From Candidatus Bathyarchaeum sp. (lineage in GTDB: Archaea > Thermoproteota > Bathyarchaeia > Bathyarchaeales > Bathyarchaeaceae): DNA of 59,250 nt. The stretch is from contig JAOZIB010000010.1 of the NCBI GenBank assembly GCA_026014565.1, positions 1 to 59,250 on the forward strand, in the 5' to 3' direction. Below are positions 24,228 through 31,967 of the stretch, in pieces (the stretch's first letter is position 1; each line of letters begins with the position of its first letter). The position numbers were made by a program, and so were the translations under genes. The notes beneath the pieces were generated by a model, which was not told the DNA's origin, searched no databases, and saw only the letters and a list, made by a program, of their open reading frames with translations.

Positions 24228-24914
24228 TTATTTTTTTAATTTTGTAATTCCATCTTTTGTGCCTAAGTACACAACATTTGCTAAACCAATAAACAGCCCA
24301 GTTTCTAAAACTCCTGGAATCAACTTCAGCTGCTTGTCCAAATTTTCAGCATCATCTATCAGACCAAAATCAGCATCAACAATGTAATTACCATTATCAG
24401 TAACAACAGGACCCATTTTTCGTTGCCCCTCCCGAACGATGGGGGTTCCACCAAGGTCATTAATTCCTGCACAAGCTTTTGCCAAACCAAAAGGCAACAC
24501 TTCAATGGGGACTTTAAATTTCCCTAGTTTTTCCACAAGTTTAGTTTCATCCGCGACTATAGCCACTTGTTTGGCAGAAGATGCAACAATTTTTTCACGC
24601 AATAGTGCGCCTCCGCCGCCCTTTATCATATCAAAATTTTTGTCGATTTCGTCGGCGCCATCGATAACCAAATCAAGAACCGGATGCTCGTCTAATGTGG
24701 TAACTGGGACTCCTGAATTTGCAGCTAACAACATTGCTTGACTGGAACTGGGAACTGCAAGTACCCGTAAGCCATTTTCGGATATTAATTTGCCAATTTC
24801 TTTAATCATATATGCGGCTGTACTTCCACTGCCTAATCCAATTATCATGTCATCTTTTACAAGTTTGACTGCTTCCATGGCAACACGTTTTTTGGCGTCT
24901 TCTTTCCAACTCAA
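24228..24914 (-). CDS. rpiA: Ribose-5-phosphate isomerase A
   Basis: 228 residues, the usual size. It interconverts ribose 5-phosphate and ribulose 5-phosphate for nucleotide and aromatic precursor synthesis. Visible are the phosphate loop IGLGSGSTAAYMI, the catalytic Asp region LVIDGADEIDKNFDMIKGGG with the Lys (GALLREKIVA), and GNYIVDADFG near the C-terminus. The start is TTG at 24914 with GAGG upstream. The stop of the preceding gene on the same strand lies at 24917, two bases before this start, so the two are coupled. Confidence 0.94.
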   Translation of the reverse strand: MSWKEDAKKRVAMEAVKLVKDDMIIGLGSGSTAAYMIKEIGKLISENGLRVLAVPSSSQAMLLAANSGVPVTTLDEHPVLDLVIDGADEIDKNFDMIKGGGGALLREKIVASSAKQVAIVADETKLVEKLGKFKVPIEVLPFGLAKACAGINDLGGTPIVREGQRKMGPVVTDNGNYIVDADFGLIDDAENLDKQLKLIPGVLETGLFIGLANVVYLGTKDGITKLKK

Positions 24915-24916
24915 GG

Positions 24917-25591
24917 TTATGCCTCAGTTTCCATTTGGCCTAGTCGCTCAAGAACTTTTTCTACTTCGGAACGGATTTTATCAATCTTTTCTTCAGCTTC
25001 TGTCCTACGTGGTTTTGAGGGTTCTTTCTTCTTTTTCTGAGTTTTATCGGCTGCATCTACACTTTTTGGTACAGAAGGTCCATGTTCCGGTTTAGGCTCA
25101 ACAACTTTTGGAGTTATGTGCAAATTAGTCCTTAAACCACCAATTTTTTGGTTGATTTCATCAAAACGGTCATTGAATAGTTTGATTAGATCTTCTTGCA
25201 TCGACTCTAGCTCATGTAATGCTACTACTGACTCTTTTTCGGTTATTGAGTCTTTGATTTCCCGCATTTGTTGTTTGTAGTTGCGGGCTAATCTGTCACG
25301 TTCTTTTTCGTCAATTTTGCCTTCAGCATGAGCTTCATAAATGCGGCGGATACCAAAACTTAGAATTTCTCTTTCTACATCTAACAGTCGGAGTTCTTTT
25401 TTGGATTTTTGGGCGTCAAAAGGAGTAACCGTTCGTTGTCCTTTCAGGGGTAACAATAGGTCATCTTTTTCGAGGGCATCTTTTACTTCTTCTATGGTCT
25501 CATTCTTCTTGGTTCTAGTTATGTAAATTGTTACCAGAGCTACTATAATCGCTCCTACAGCAACTGCATATGGCAAGACCTCAGAAATCAC
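24917..25591 (-). CDS. Single-pass membrane protein with a long coiled-coil cytoplasmic part
   Basis: 224 residues. Residues 6-26 form one transmembrane helix followed by basic residues (TRTKKNE), so the rest faces the cytoplasm. Residues 65-150 are charged helices (ELRLLDVEREILSFGIRRIY, KIDEKERDRLARNYKQQM), then a Pro/Lys-rich linker and a final heptad helix (IDKIRSEVEKVLERLGQM). Such proteins are widespread in archaea without known function. It heads a two-gene unit with rpiA. No family name can be given. Confidence 0.7.
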   Translation of the reverse strand: MISEVLPYAVAVGAIIVALVTIYITRTKKNETIEEVKDALEKDDLLLPLKGQRTVTPFDAQKSKKELRLLDVEREILSFGIRRIYEAHAEGKIDEKERDRLARNYKQQMREIKDSITEKESVVALHELESMQEDLIKLFNDRFDEINQKIGGLRTNLHITPKVVEPKPEHGPSVPKSVDAADKTQKKKKEPSKPRRTEAEEKIDKIRSEVEKVLERLGQMETEA

Positions 25592-25816
25592 GAAGCTTCC
25601 TTCTCCAACCCAGTTCCTTTTTTTGATTGTTGTATATAAATTTGAGGAATGAACATCTGAATCTTTCGGTCATTTTTATACAAATTTTTGTTATTTTTGA
25701 TCGATTTTTTTGTACGATAGAAAACAGGGTGAGGGGCATAAAACTGGTGTAATTTTATCCAATAACCAACCGATTAACCCGTCTCCTAAAGAATTTGACA
25801 TTCTGTTTACTGTGTG

Positions 25817-25963
25817 TCAGTTTAACAACCGCAGAATTTGGTTTGGATTTTCAGAAACCTTGGTTTTTTGGATCTGTAATTGACTCAGCATTTTAAGCTT
25901 CATTTCATACAATTCGTCTAGAATCAAAAAGTACTCTTCGACTTCTTGTAATCTTTTTTGAGT
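25817..25963 (-). pseudogene. Helical coding remnant in the 25.6-26.0 kb gap
   Basis: A 48-codon reverse-strand frame opens after TAA and reads TQKRLQEVEEYFLILDELYE, then a Met/Lys/Leu helix, ending ENPNQILRLLN before TGA. The regular acidic/hydrophobic helix pattern is typical of the C-terminus of small regulators, yet there is no start codon. It is probably a decayed gene end. The remaining bases from 25592 to 25816 show nothing I can name. Confidence 0.35.
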
Positions 25964-26030
25964 TTACAACATAACCTTTTCACGGTCTCTGTTTGTATTA
26001 CTTGTACTCGTTCACAACTGATTAAATGTT

Positions 26031-26231
26031 TTGATAAGTTCTGGCACGGTTTATTCTTTATTATATTCTTTGGAGAGAGCTGGTTTAATTGCCGCGGATG
26101 TGTACAGCCGCAAACGTGTTTACACTTTAATTGATAATGGTAAAAAAACTCTAGAAATTGTTGGCCGTGGAAATGGTGAGATTAATGGTTTTGTTCAAAA
26201 TCTAATCTCCGGCAACAAGACCGTCGACTAA
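26031..26231 (+). pseudogene. C-terminal half of a PadR-type regulator
   Basis: The frame reads ISSGTVYSLLYSLERAGLIA, then YSRKRVYTLIDNGKKTLEIV, which matches the recognition helix and wing of PadR proteins (S-P-G-T-V-Y-P-L-L, R-K-x-Y-x-L-T-x-x-G). The N-terminal helices are absent; the frame is closed by TGA 12 bases before the TTG. It is either a truncated remnant or a 66-residue leftover. The full PadR gene at 26374 is next. Confidence 0.6.
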
Positions 26232-26331
26232 TTCACTTGATTCCAAAAGTCAATTCTTTTTTCTTTTTTCCTGCTTTTTGTCATGTTCTTTTGTGTTTCT
26301 AAATAGGATGTTTTTTTATCTGTAACATTTT

Positions 26332-26379
26332 TATATCGCATTTGATATCGTATGTGATATCAGATGTGATATTGTGTTT
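26332..26379. promoter_or_regulatory. Four 12-bp tandem repeats at the PadR promoter
   Basis: TATATCGCATTT, GATATCGTATGT, GATATCAGATGT and GATATTGTGTTT follow each other without gaps, each built on a GATATC-like core. The first unit overlaps the TATA-like TTTTATATC, so the repeats cover the transcription start and run into the GTG at 26374. This is the layout expected for autoregulation by the PadR protein encoded directly downstream. Confidence 0.6.
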
Positions 26380-27141
26380 CCACCTTTTGAACTTAAAAAA
26401 ATGTTGGAAGTCGAAATCGAAAAATTTCGTAAAAACAGTGCAACCAGTCCTCAGAATGCAATGAGTTTAGATGATTTGGGGGCTTCTGTTAAGTTCAGAA
26501 TGTTCTTGGAACACTTTCCAAATCGTTTTGGTGTTTTTGTTGAGGTGGATAACAAATATTATCTTTCAGAAGAAAAATTACGGCAAATGAGCGGGCAGCT
26601 TTCTTGTCATCCTTTTGCAAGGTTGTTAAAGCATACTGCAAGTGTTCCTAAGGGTCTTTTGCGGGTTTTTGTGTTTAAATTGTTAAAAGAAAAACCCATG
26701 TCTGGTTCTGAAATAATGGATGAAGTTGAACAGGAAACCGGGGGCCAATGGAGACCTAGCCCCGGTTCGATCTATCCTCTTTTGCGTTGGCTTCGCAAAA
26801 ATGGTTACGCTCAGGAATTGCCTGTGCAATCAGCAGGTGTTAAACGCTATGTGTTAACTGATAAAGGGGTAAGTTTTCTTGAGGAGCATTCAGATTTTAA
26901 AAAGTTGCAGCAAAAAATGGCACCTATGGCTTCTTGGTTTTTTTTGCGGATGGGTCTGCGTACTGAGGGTTTGGAGGGTCTTCAAGACCCTATCATCAGG
27001 TTGTTTGATGCTCTGTTTGAGTTGCGGGATGTTTTGTTGAACGATTTGGATGAAGACAAGTTAAGTGAAACTGAGCAAGTTTTGAGTGAAGTTTCAAGCA
27101 GAATCGAGAATTTTACTAAAAAATTTGAAGGAGATGAGTAG
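26374..27141 (+). CDS. PadR-family transcriptional regulator
   Basis: 255 residues. A helical N-terminal region of about 85 residues unlike usual PadR precedes the winged helix: LRVFVFKLLKEKPMSGSEIM, then SPGSIYPLLRWLRKNGYAQE and VKRYVLTDKGVSFLEEH. A C-terminal helical dimerisation part follows (RLFDALFELRDVLLNDLDED). PadR proteins usually repress detoxification or efflux genes and release DNA on ligand binding. The MacB-type exporter genes follow directly, so they are the probable targets. GTG at 26374 is used here; ATG at 26401 is also possible and would leave the operator repeats outside the gene. Confidence 0.85.
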   Translation: MFPPFELKKMLEVEIEKFRKNSATSPQNAMSLDDLGASVKFRMFLEHFPNRFGVFVEVDNKYYLSEEKLRQMSGQLSCHPFARLLKHTASVPKGLLRVFVFKLLKEKPMSGSEIMDEVEQETGGQWRPSPGSIYPLLRWLRKNGYAQELPVQSAGVKRYVLTDKGVSFLEEHSDFKKLQQKMAPMASWFFLRMGLRTEGLEGLQDPIIRLFDALFELRDVLLNDLDEDKLSETEQVLSEVSSRIENFTKKFEGDE

Positions 27142-27143
27142 TT

Positions 27144-27833
27144 TTGGCTACGCCTATTGTTGAAACAGTGAATTTAAGAAAAACCTACGTTCTCGGGAAG
27201 GTTCCCGTGAATGCTTTATGTGGAGTGAACCTGAAGGTTGAAAAAGGAGATTTTATTACAATTTTGGGGCCTTCGGGGAGCGGTAAATCCACTTTGTTAA
27301 ACATGATTGGAGCGTTAGACACGCCAACTGAAGGAAAGGTTTTGATTGATGGGGTGGACATTTCCACCTTGAATGATAACAAGCTTGCTGCCATTCGGCA
27401 CAGTGTGGGTTTTGTGTTTCAGTTTTTTAATTTGATTCCCCGACTGACTGCCTTAGGAAATGTTACGTTGCCTTTGGCTATTGCGGAGTTAAATAAAAAA
27501 GAGAAACGCAAACGAGCGGAAGAGCTTCTGGAAACAGTCGGTCTTAAAGATCGTATGAATCACAAGCCTGCCGAACTCAGTGGGGGTCAGCGTCAGCGTG
27601 TTGCTATTGCGCGGGCGTTGGCGAATGATCCTAGTTTTTTGTTGATGGATGAGCCCACAGGAAATATTGATTCTAAAACTGCAAACGAGATCATGGATTT
27701 GGTTCAAGAACTGAATGCGGGAAAGGGTGTAACAATTGTGATGATTACTCACGATCAAAATTTGGCAGGTCGGGCAAAAAGGATTGTACGTATGCTTGAT
27801 GGCACTGTGATCAAAGAGGTTGAACAATTATGA
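27144..27833 (+). CDS. ABC transporter ATP-binding protein, MacB/LolD type
   Basis: 229 residues. Walker A GPSGSGKST near residues 42-50, Q-loop QFFNLIPRLTALGNV, signature LSGGQRQRVAIARAL, Walker B FLLMDEPTGNID and the switch His in MITHDQNLA are all present. The FFNLIP Q-loop is characteristic of the MacB/LolD/FtsE group. It energises the FtsX-like permease encoded next, with which it overlaps by ATGA. TTG at 27144 follows the PadR stop by two bases, with GGAGATGA as ribosome site. Confidence 0.93.
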   Translation: MATPIVETVNLRKTYVLGKVPVNALCGVNLKVEKGDFITILGPSGSGKSTLLNMIGALDTPTEGKVLIDGVDISTLNDNKLAAIRHSVGFVFQFFNLIPRLTALGNVTLPLAIAELNKKEKRKRAEELLETVGLKDRMNHKPAELSGGQRQRVAIARALANDPSFLLMDEPTGNIDSKTANEIMDLVQELNAGKGVTIVMITHDQNLAGRAKRIVRMLDGTVIKEVEQL

Positions 27834-29116
27834 AGTCTGGTGACATTTTTGGTTATGCTTTTGGTGCAATACGTCTAAGAAAACTTCGTGCGGGTTTAAC
27901 CACCTTGGGTGTGGTTATTGGCATTGCGGCAATTGTTGCGTTGTTGTCTATTAGTCAGGGTCTGCAAGCTACTATTACCGATCAGTTGCAGTCAGGTTTT
28001 GCAACCGACACCTTGGTTGTTTCTCCTGGTGGGGGTGGTGATAGTTTTTCTGGTTTTGGGGGTGGTTCTGAGTCAAGTTTTAGTTTGTTTGTTACCGATG
28101 CAGAGCTTATTGGTCAAATCGATGATGTTGTGGGTTCTACTGCATTTATTCAACGGCAGTGCCTTATTCAGTCTGGGGACGAAGCTGTGGGTGCTCTTGT
28201 TGTAGGTGTGGATTTTGAGGTTTACTCCCAGATGTACAGTAGCACCTTTGTTGCAGGAGACGGTGAGATTTCCTTTGATACTGCTGCGGGGATTGTTGTT
28301 GGAAAACAAATAAGCAGTCCGTACCAGAATGAAACAGTATTCACTAATGCTGGTGACGTGGTAGAGGTTGTTTGGACTAACACGACTGTTCGGCCTCCTG
28401 AAAACGTAACGTTCTCTGTAATTGTTGATGCGGTTTTGGAAGAGATTGGCGGATTAAGCATAGTCAGTCCTTCTGATTTGGCAGTTTACATTCCAATATC
28501 TGAAGCTCAAAGTCTGTTTGGAACCGATGAATGTGACCGAATCCTTGTGCAGTTAGCCAACGAGAATGATGAAACAATTAAGTCCGTTTCCGAAGCCATT
28601 GAGGAGCTTTTTGATGGCCAAGTTTCAGTTTCTTCTTCAACTGCAATATTGGATCTTATTTCTAGTGTCTTTTCCACTGTGGAGTTGTTCTTGGGCGGAA
28701 TTGCCGCAATTTCCCTCTTAGTTGCAGGGGTAGGAATAATGAACATCATGATAGTCTCGTTGATGGAGCGCACCCGCGAAATTGGTCTGCTAAAGGCTCT
28801 GGGAATGAAAAGCCGAACCGTTCTGGCAATCTTTCTAAGTGAAGCCGTAATCATCGGCGTATTAGGTGCAGTGTTTGGAATCGGTTTAGGCTGGGCCCTA
28901 GCAGTTGTTGCGGCACAACTATTTACTGGCGGAGGAATCGGAGCAGCGACCGGACAAGCTGCGGTATCAACAGGATTTGCTATAACTCCCGTGTTAACCC
29001 CAACAGTGCTTCTTGGTGCCTTTGGGTTTGGTATTGCGGTTAGCGTAATCTTTGCAATCTACCCTGCATGGCGAGCATCCAAACTCAAACCAGTAGACGC
29101 CCTGCGCTACGAATAA
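27830..29116 (+). CDS. ABC transporter permease, MacB/FtsX family
   Basis: 428 residues. One N-terminal helix (residues 18-40), a large outer domain (about 45-275, Ser/Gly-rich at first: GGGGDSFSGFGGGSESSF), then three C-terminal helices (IAAISLLVAGVGIMNIMIVS, the ERTREIGLLKALGM coupling loop, and two more). This is the mechanotransmission-type permease that moves lipoproteins, peptides or antibiotics outward without substrate crossing the channel. It ends WRASKLKPVDALRYE, the family C-terminus. It is the last gene of the PadR operon. Confidence 0.92.
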   Translation: MKSGDIFGYAFGAIRLRKLRAGLTTLGVVIGIAAIVALLSISQGLQATITDQLQSGFATDTLVVSPGGGGDSFSGFGGGSESSFSLFVTDAELIGQIDDVVGSTAFIQRQCLIQSGDEAVGALVVGVDFEVYSQMYSSTFVAGDGEISFDTAAGIVVGKQISSPYQNETVFTNAGDVVEVVWTNTTVRPPENVTFSVIVDAVLEEIGGLSIVSPSDLAVYIPISEAQSLFGTDECDRILVQLANENDETIKSVSEAIEELFDGQVSVSSSTAILDLISSVFSTVELFLGGIAAISLLVAGVGIMNIMIVSLMERTREIGLLKALGMKSRTVLAIFLSEAVIIGVLGAVFGIGLGWALAVVAAQLFTGGGIGAATGQAAVSTGFAITPVLTPTVLLGAFGFGIAVSVIFAIYPAWRASKLKPVDALRYE

Positions 29117-29232
29117 ACGTCCAATCAGCACACCAAAGGGAATGCGATTCAAGCATTAAACCTGTTTGAGTCGCTTCCCAATTCCATCATTTTTTTTAGC
29201 TTATAATGAACAAAATTTGTTATCTTTTAGAA

Positions 29233-29285
29233 TTTCAGAAAAAAGGTTGTTTTCCACATTATACTTCTATTAGTATACTAATATG
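29233..29285 (+). repeat. Dispersed 50-bp intergenic element, copy 2
   Basis: TTTCAGAAAAAAGGTTG, TTTTCCACATTATACTTC and a perfect palindrome TATTAGTATACTAATA at 29268-29283 followed by TG. It lies 117 bases after the exporter operon and 86 bases before the small membrane gene at 29371. Confidence 0.65.
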
Positions 29286-29370
29286 TTTGAACTTTTGTTC
29301 TCAGTAACCTGAAATCTAAAATACGTCCACAACTTTGTAATGGCGTTATTTTTATGAAAAATCGTGATTT

Positions 29371-29637
29371 TTGATTGTATTAGATTTCATGGGTTTGTGG
29401 GCAATTGTAACAGTTGTTGCTGTAACTTGGGGAACACAGTATGACTGGCCTGATAACGTTCATACCGATTACGGGTTGCCTTTTGTTTGGTCCACAAACA
29501 CGGTAAGCACCATAGTTGGCGCAGTAAATCTTTGGTCCGTTGATATGTCTGCTCTGATGATGACTCTAGTTTTGTGGCTGGGAATAATGGTCGTAGTTAC
29601 AGCAGTTATGCTGTATTGGTTTAATAAAAAAATCTAA
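29371..29637 (+). CDS. Small two-helix membrane protein
   Basis: 88 residues. Helix 1 (residues 8-20, GLWAIVTVVAVTWG), an aromatic outer loop (YDWPDNVHTDYGLPFVW), then helix 2 (MMTLVLWLGIMVVVTAVMLY) and a Lys end. It is unlike shadow frames in having a well-ordered membrane topology. Function unknown. The TTG at 29371 has no clear ribosome site, and ATG at 29389 is an alternative. Copy 2 of the palindromic element lies in its promoter region. Confidence 0.55.
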   Translation: MIVLDFMGLWAIVTVVAVTWGTQYDWPDNVHTDYGLPFVWSTNTVSTIVGAVNLWSVDMSALMMTLVLWLGIMVVVTAVMLYWFNKKI

Positions 29638-29658
29638 CTAAACAACATCACCCAGTTT

Positions 29659-29934
29659 TCAGAGTCTGAATTCTGGGCTGTTGTCAAAAAGTTCACGATA
29701 AGTTTTACTAAACAGCATCGTATATTGGGTTGCTTGTTCAGTTGATTTTAGCAAAGTCATTCCATTGTTTTCTTCTTCCGTAAGGAAGTTTCTTTTTTTC
29801 AAAAACTCAATATGATTTTGCCCTATTTTGGAGTTCAGATTACATCGGTTAATGATGCTCGTGAAGGATTTTGGTTTTTTGCAGTAGGTTAGAATTTCCC
29901 AGAAAATTTCGTAGTGGGTTCTTTTCTGTTTCAT
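29659..29934 (-). CDS. Small winged-helix regulator (pair 1)
   Basis: 91 residues. The pattern KRTHYEIFWEILTYCKKPKS, then FTSIINRCNLNSKIGQNHIE, FLKKRNFLTEEENNG and TLLKSTEQATQYTMLF matches the archaeal one-domain winged-helix family (helix, recognition helix, then wing with T/S-x-x-G/E). It overlaps the membrane gene 29931-30566 by the ATGA four-base overlap, so the two are made together. It likely binds DNA as a dimer, with the membrane partner as sensor or sequestering protein. Confidence 0.7.
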   Translation of the reverse strand: MKQKRTHYEIFWEILTYCKKPKSFTSIINRCNLNSKIGQNHIEFLKKRNFLTEEENNGMTLLKSTEQATQYTMLFSKTYRELFDNSPEFRL

Positions 29935-30566
29935 TCTTCAAAATCCCCAAGCTGTTCTTGTAGCTGCCTCTCAGCTTTGGTGGTTTCTTCTAGGCGATAC
30001 TCCCAGACTTTGGAGTATTTCCCAAAAAAATGGGGGATTGCAAAACTTGCCCCCGCAATCGCGAAATTGAAACCTGCACCCAGAACCTGAACAAACAATT
30101 CCCACGTTGAAACGTCTCCAAATCCGATTGCTGCTGTCACCAGATTGTATGCTCCCGTAATCAGAAAACATGCTCCTGCGATTTTGCTGATGGTCATCAT
30201 TGTTTTGATGGTGGGTTTGTTTTCCCGGTAGTGGGACGTCAATTTAACAACTAAATTTACTGTGTTTTCATCGTTGAGGCTTGCTTTGTTTTTATTGTAG
30301 TCTTCTTTGAGGTCTGTAAGTCCGTCTAAAAGTTCGGCACTAGAAATAAGCCACCGAATAGCGGTTGCAGCCACTATTGCGCCAAGTGTTACCATCACGG
30401 TTTCGGGTAAAAGTAGACCTTGAACTTCAACCATCCCCAGGACCCCTTGAACAATAAAAACGATTCCAAAGGCCATGGTGAGGGCACCAAACATCAAGTT
30501 TAAGGTTACCAGTCCTTGGTAGCTGTTCAGCTCCCGATTAATTTTAACTAAGGTTTTAGTTGCCAT
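29931..30566 (-). CDS. Four-helix membrane protein paired with a winged-helix regulator (pair 1)
   Basis: 211 residues. Helices near residues 22-45 and 55-73, a charged cytoplasmic stretch (LTDLKEDYNKNKASLNDEN), and helices near 125-147 and 155-178, then a charged C-terminus (ETTKAERQLQEQLGDFEE). No transport or enzyme motif is visible. It is the first gene of a two-gene unit with the regulator at 29659-29934. A comparable pair lies 290 bases away in the opposite direction (30857-31817). I infer a membrane sensor/antagonist role for the pair. Confidence 0.65.
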   Translation of the reverse strand: MATKTLVKINRELNSYQGLVTLNLMFGALTMAFGIVFIVQGVLGMVEVQGLLLPETVMVTLGAIVAATAIRWLISSAELLDGLTDLKEDYNKNKASLNDENTVNLVVKLTSHYRENKPTIKTMMTISKIAGACFLITGAYNLVTAAIGFGDVSTWELFVQVLGAGFNFAIAGASFAIPHFFGKYSKVWEYRLEETTKAERQLQEQLGDFEE

Positions 30567-30660
30567 TCATTTCCACCTACAGACCAGTAACCCAAAAAAC
30601 GTACATAAAAGACCATGAAACACAATTACATACCTAAGTTTTCCTATTTCAGATAAAAAT

Positions 30661-30710
30661 TTTCAGAAAAACCTAGTTTTCAACATTGCACTGTTATTAG
30701 TATACTAATA
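30661..30710 (+). repeat. Dispersed 50-bp intergenic element, copy 3
   Basis: TTTCAGAAAAACCTAG, TTTTCAACATTGCACTGT and a perfect palindrome TATTAGTATACTAATA at 30695-30710. It sits between the two divergent membrane-protein/winged-helix pairs and is the best-preserved copy. Confidence 0.65.
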
Positions 30711-30771
30711 GAAAGTAAATCCTTACGGGAAGAATTTTGACATTACAGTTAAGGCATTTTATGCCCTGCTC

Positions 30772-30784
30772 ACTCGGAGGGAGT
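30772..30784. promoter_or_regulatory. Operator-like site ACTCGGAGGGAGT upstream of pair 2
   Basis: ACTC-N5-GAGT dyad. Its reverse complement, ACTCCCTCCGAGT, matches the site at 31902-31914 (ACTCCCTCGGAGT) at 12 of 13 positions. A TATA-like TTTTATATTTAC begins three bases downstream of it, and the gene start is 73 bases away. Sharing the site with the ABC exporter promoter suggests that the pair 2 regulator controls both. Confidence 0.55.
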
Positions 30785-30856
30785 TGATTTTATATTTACT
30801 TTTTAAGAAGTTTTATTGGTAACCTCACAGAAATTTTTGATGTTTAAGCGATTGCT

Positions 30857-31552
30857 ATGTCAGAAAATCTAGTTGACAATTCAGAGATGACTGAAAAAAT
30901 TGTTGTTGACAAAGTAGCGGAGCTGTTAGAAACTCTGGACCATATTAAAAAATATAATGCCCTTACTAAAGCTTTCAAAAATTTTGTTTTAATCGTTATT
31001 GGTTCGCACATAATTTTCTTAACAATTGGTGCCTCAATAGGTTTTTTAAATTTGGGCGCCACACTGGATAAGCCTCAACTTTTTTTTGGTTCAATGTTAT
31101 TAATTCTCATTCCAATAATCGGAATTATTGCAGGAATTGTTTTTGTTCAAAGAAAGATAGATTCAATTAAAACTGGAGAATGGAAAAACGAGATTTCGCA
31201 AGGATTCCCATCTGCCCTAAAATTTTTGTTAGAAATAGACTGGGATGAAACTTTTGACGAAATTTCTTCTGGACGAGTTAGCTATGCTTTATACGTTGCA
31301 TTAAAACTAATTGCTTACTTGATAATTACTTTCTTTAGCCTAGCTCTTATAACAAATAGTCTACTATTTTTGATAGGTCATCAACTAAGTGGTGGCAATC
31401 CAATTGTTGGATTCGTTTCGCTCTTATTGGTTTATCTTTTATTGAGAAAAGATATCTCAAGTCGGTATCAAGAAATCAAAGCATTAGATAAACTCCTTTG
31501 GGAGTTACGGTGGTTTAGTGTTGAACTCAAGGAAGCCCAGTTCGAAACTTGA
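30857..31552 (+). CDS. Four-helix membrane protein paired with a winged-helix regulator (pair 2)
   Basis: 231 residues. A charged N-terminal helix (KIVVDKVAELLETLDHIKKY) precedes helices near 40-62, 72-98, 150-172 and 180-195, with the last cytoplasmic part rich in Arg/Lys/Leu (KALDKLLWELRWFSVELKEA). No catalytic motif. The general plan is like the pair 1 membrane protein: two helices, a charged middle, two helices. ATG at 30857 has no strong ribosome site. The regulator gene starts inside its 3' end. Confidence 0.65.
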   Translation: MSENLVDNSEMTEKIVVDKVAELLETLDHIKKYNALTKAFKNFVLIVIGSHIIFLTIGASIGFLNLGATLDKPQLFFGSMLLILIPIIGIIAGIVFVQRKIDSIKTGEWKNEISQGFPSALKFLLEIDWDETFDEISSGRVSYALYVALKLIAYLIITFFSLALITNSLLFLIGHQLSGGNPIVGFVSLLLVYLLLRKDISSRYQEIKALDKLLWELRWFSVELKEAQFET

Positions 31553-31817
31553 CCTCTACGTCATCGCCCGAATTATAAAGGCGTTGAAAGAGAAAAGACA
31601 TATGAACAGAACGGCTTTAGCTACGTCAACAGGTTTGTCATACGATAAGCTAATCAAATATTTATCATGGATGTTAAAAAAGAATTTTATAATAATTCAT
31701 GATGATGGAACTGTTGTTTTGACCAAAGAGGGGTCAAAAGCGTATGATGACTTAGTGAAGTGGATTCTAAAGTATATCGGGCAACTTAAGTTTCCTCGTT
31801 TAGGCCCAAAAAGGTAA
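31518..31817 (+). CDS. Small winged-helix regulator (pair 2)
   Basis: 99 residues. YVIARIIKALKEKRHMNRTA, then LATSTGLSYDKLIKYLSWML, KKNFIIIHDDGTVVLTKEGS and a final amphipathic helix form the same winged-helix plan as the pair 1 regulator. TTG at 31518 lies inside the preceding gene (35-base overlap), so translation is coupled. The operator-like sites at 30772 and 31902 flank this two-gene unit, so autoregulation plus control of the downstream exporter is plausible. Confidence 0.75.
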   Translation: MLNSRKPSSKLDLYVIARIIKALKEKRHMNRTALATSTGLSYDKLIKYLSWMLKKNFIIIHDDGTVVLTKEGSKAYDDLVKWILKYIGQLKFPRLGPKR

Positions 31818-31901
31818 CTTTATACTGTTAAATAAAACCAATTTCAACACCAGTCAAACATTTTGACTGTTTGTAAAAATCAATTTTAATTCCATACCAA
31901 C

Positions 31902-31914
31902 ACTCCCTCGGAGT
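31902..31914. promoter_or_regulatory. Operator-like site ACTCCCTCGGAGT upstream of the ABC exporter
   Basis: Perfect extended hairpin/dyad CACTCC-CTC-GGAGTG at 31901-31915. A TATA-like TTTTAATT ends 11 bases upstream, placing the site between TATA box and expected transcription start. It is nearly identical, in inverted orientation, to the site at 30772. Confidence 0.55.
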
Positions 31915-31931
31915 GAGCGCACCTTTTAAAC

Positions 31932-31959
31932 GTCTCCGTCCTTCGACTGCGATGGAGAT
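31932..31959 (+). promoter_or_regulatory. Leader hairpin that covers the ribosome site of the exporter ATPase
   Basis: GTCTCCGTC (31932-31940) can pair along all nine positions, two of them G-U, with GATGGAGAT (31951-31959) across a 10-base loop. The right arm contains the Shine-Dalgarno GGAG(ATGA) of the gene starting at 31968. If formed in the mRNA, the stem would hide the ribosome site, so expression may have a translational switch in addition to the DNA operator. Confidence 0.45.
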
Positions 31960-31967
31960 GAATTAAA

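Noticed and set aside
26332-26379. Short CRISPR-like array
   Set aside because: Units are only 12 bases with no spacers; the position at a promoter fits operator repeats. No CRISPR array or cas gene was seen in the window.
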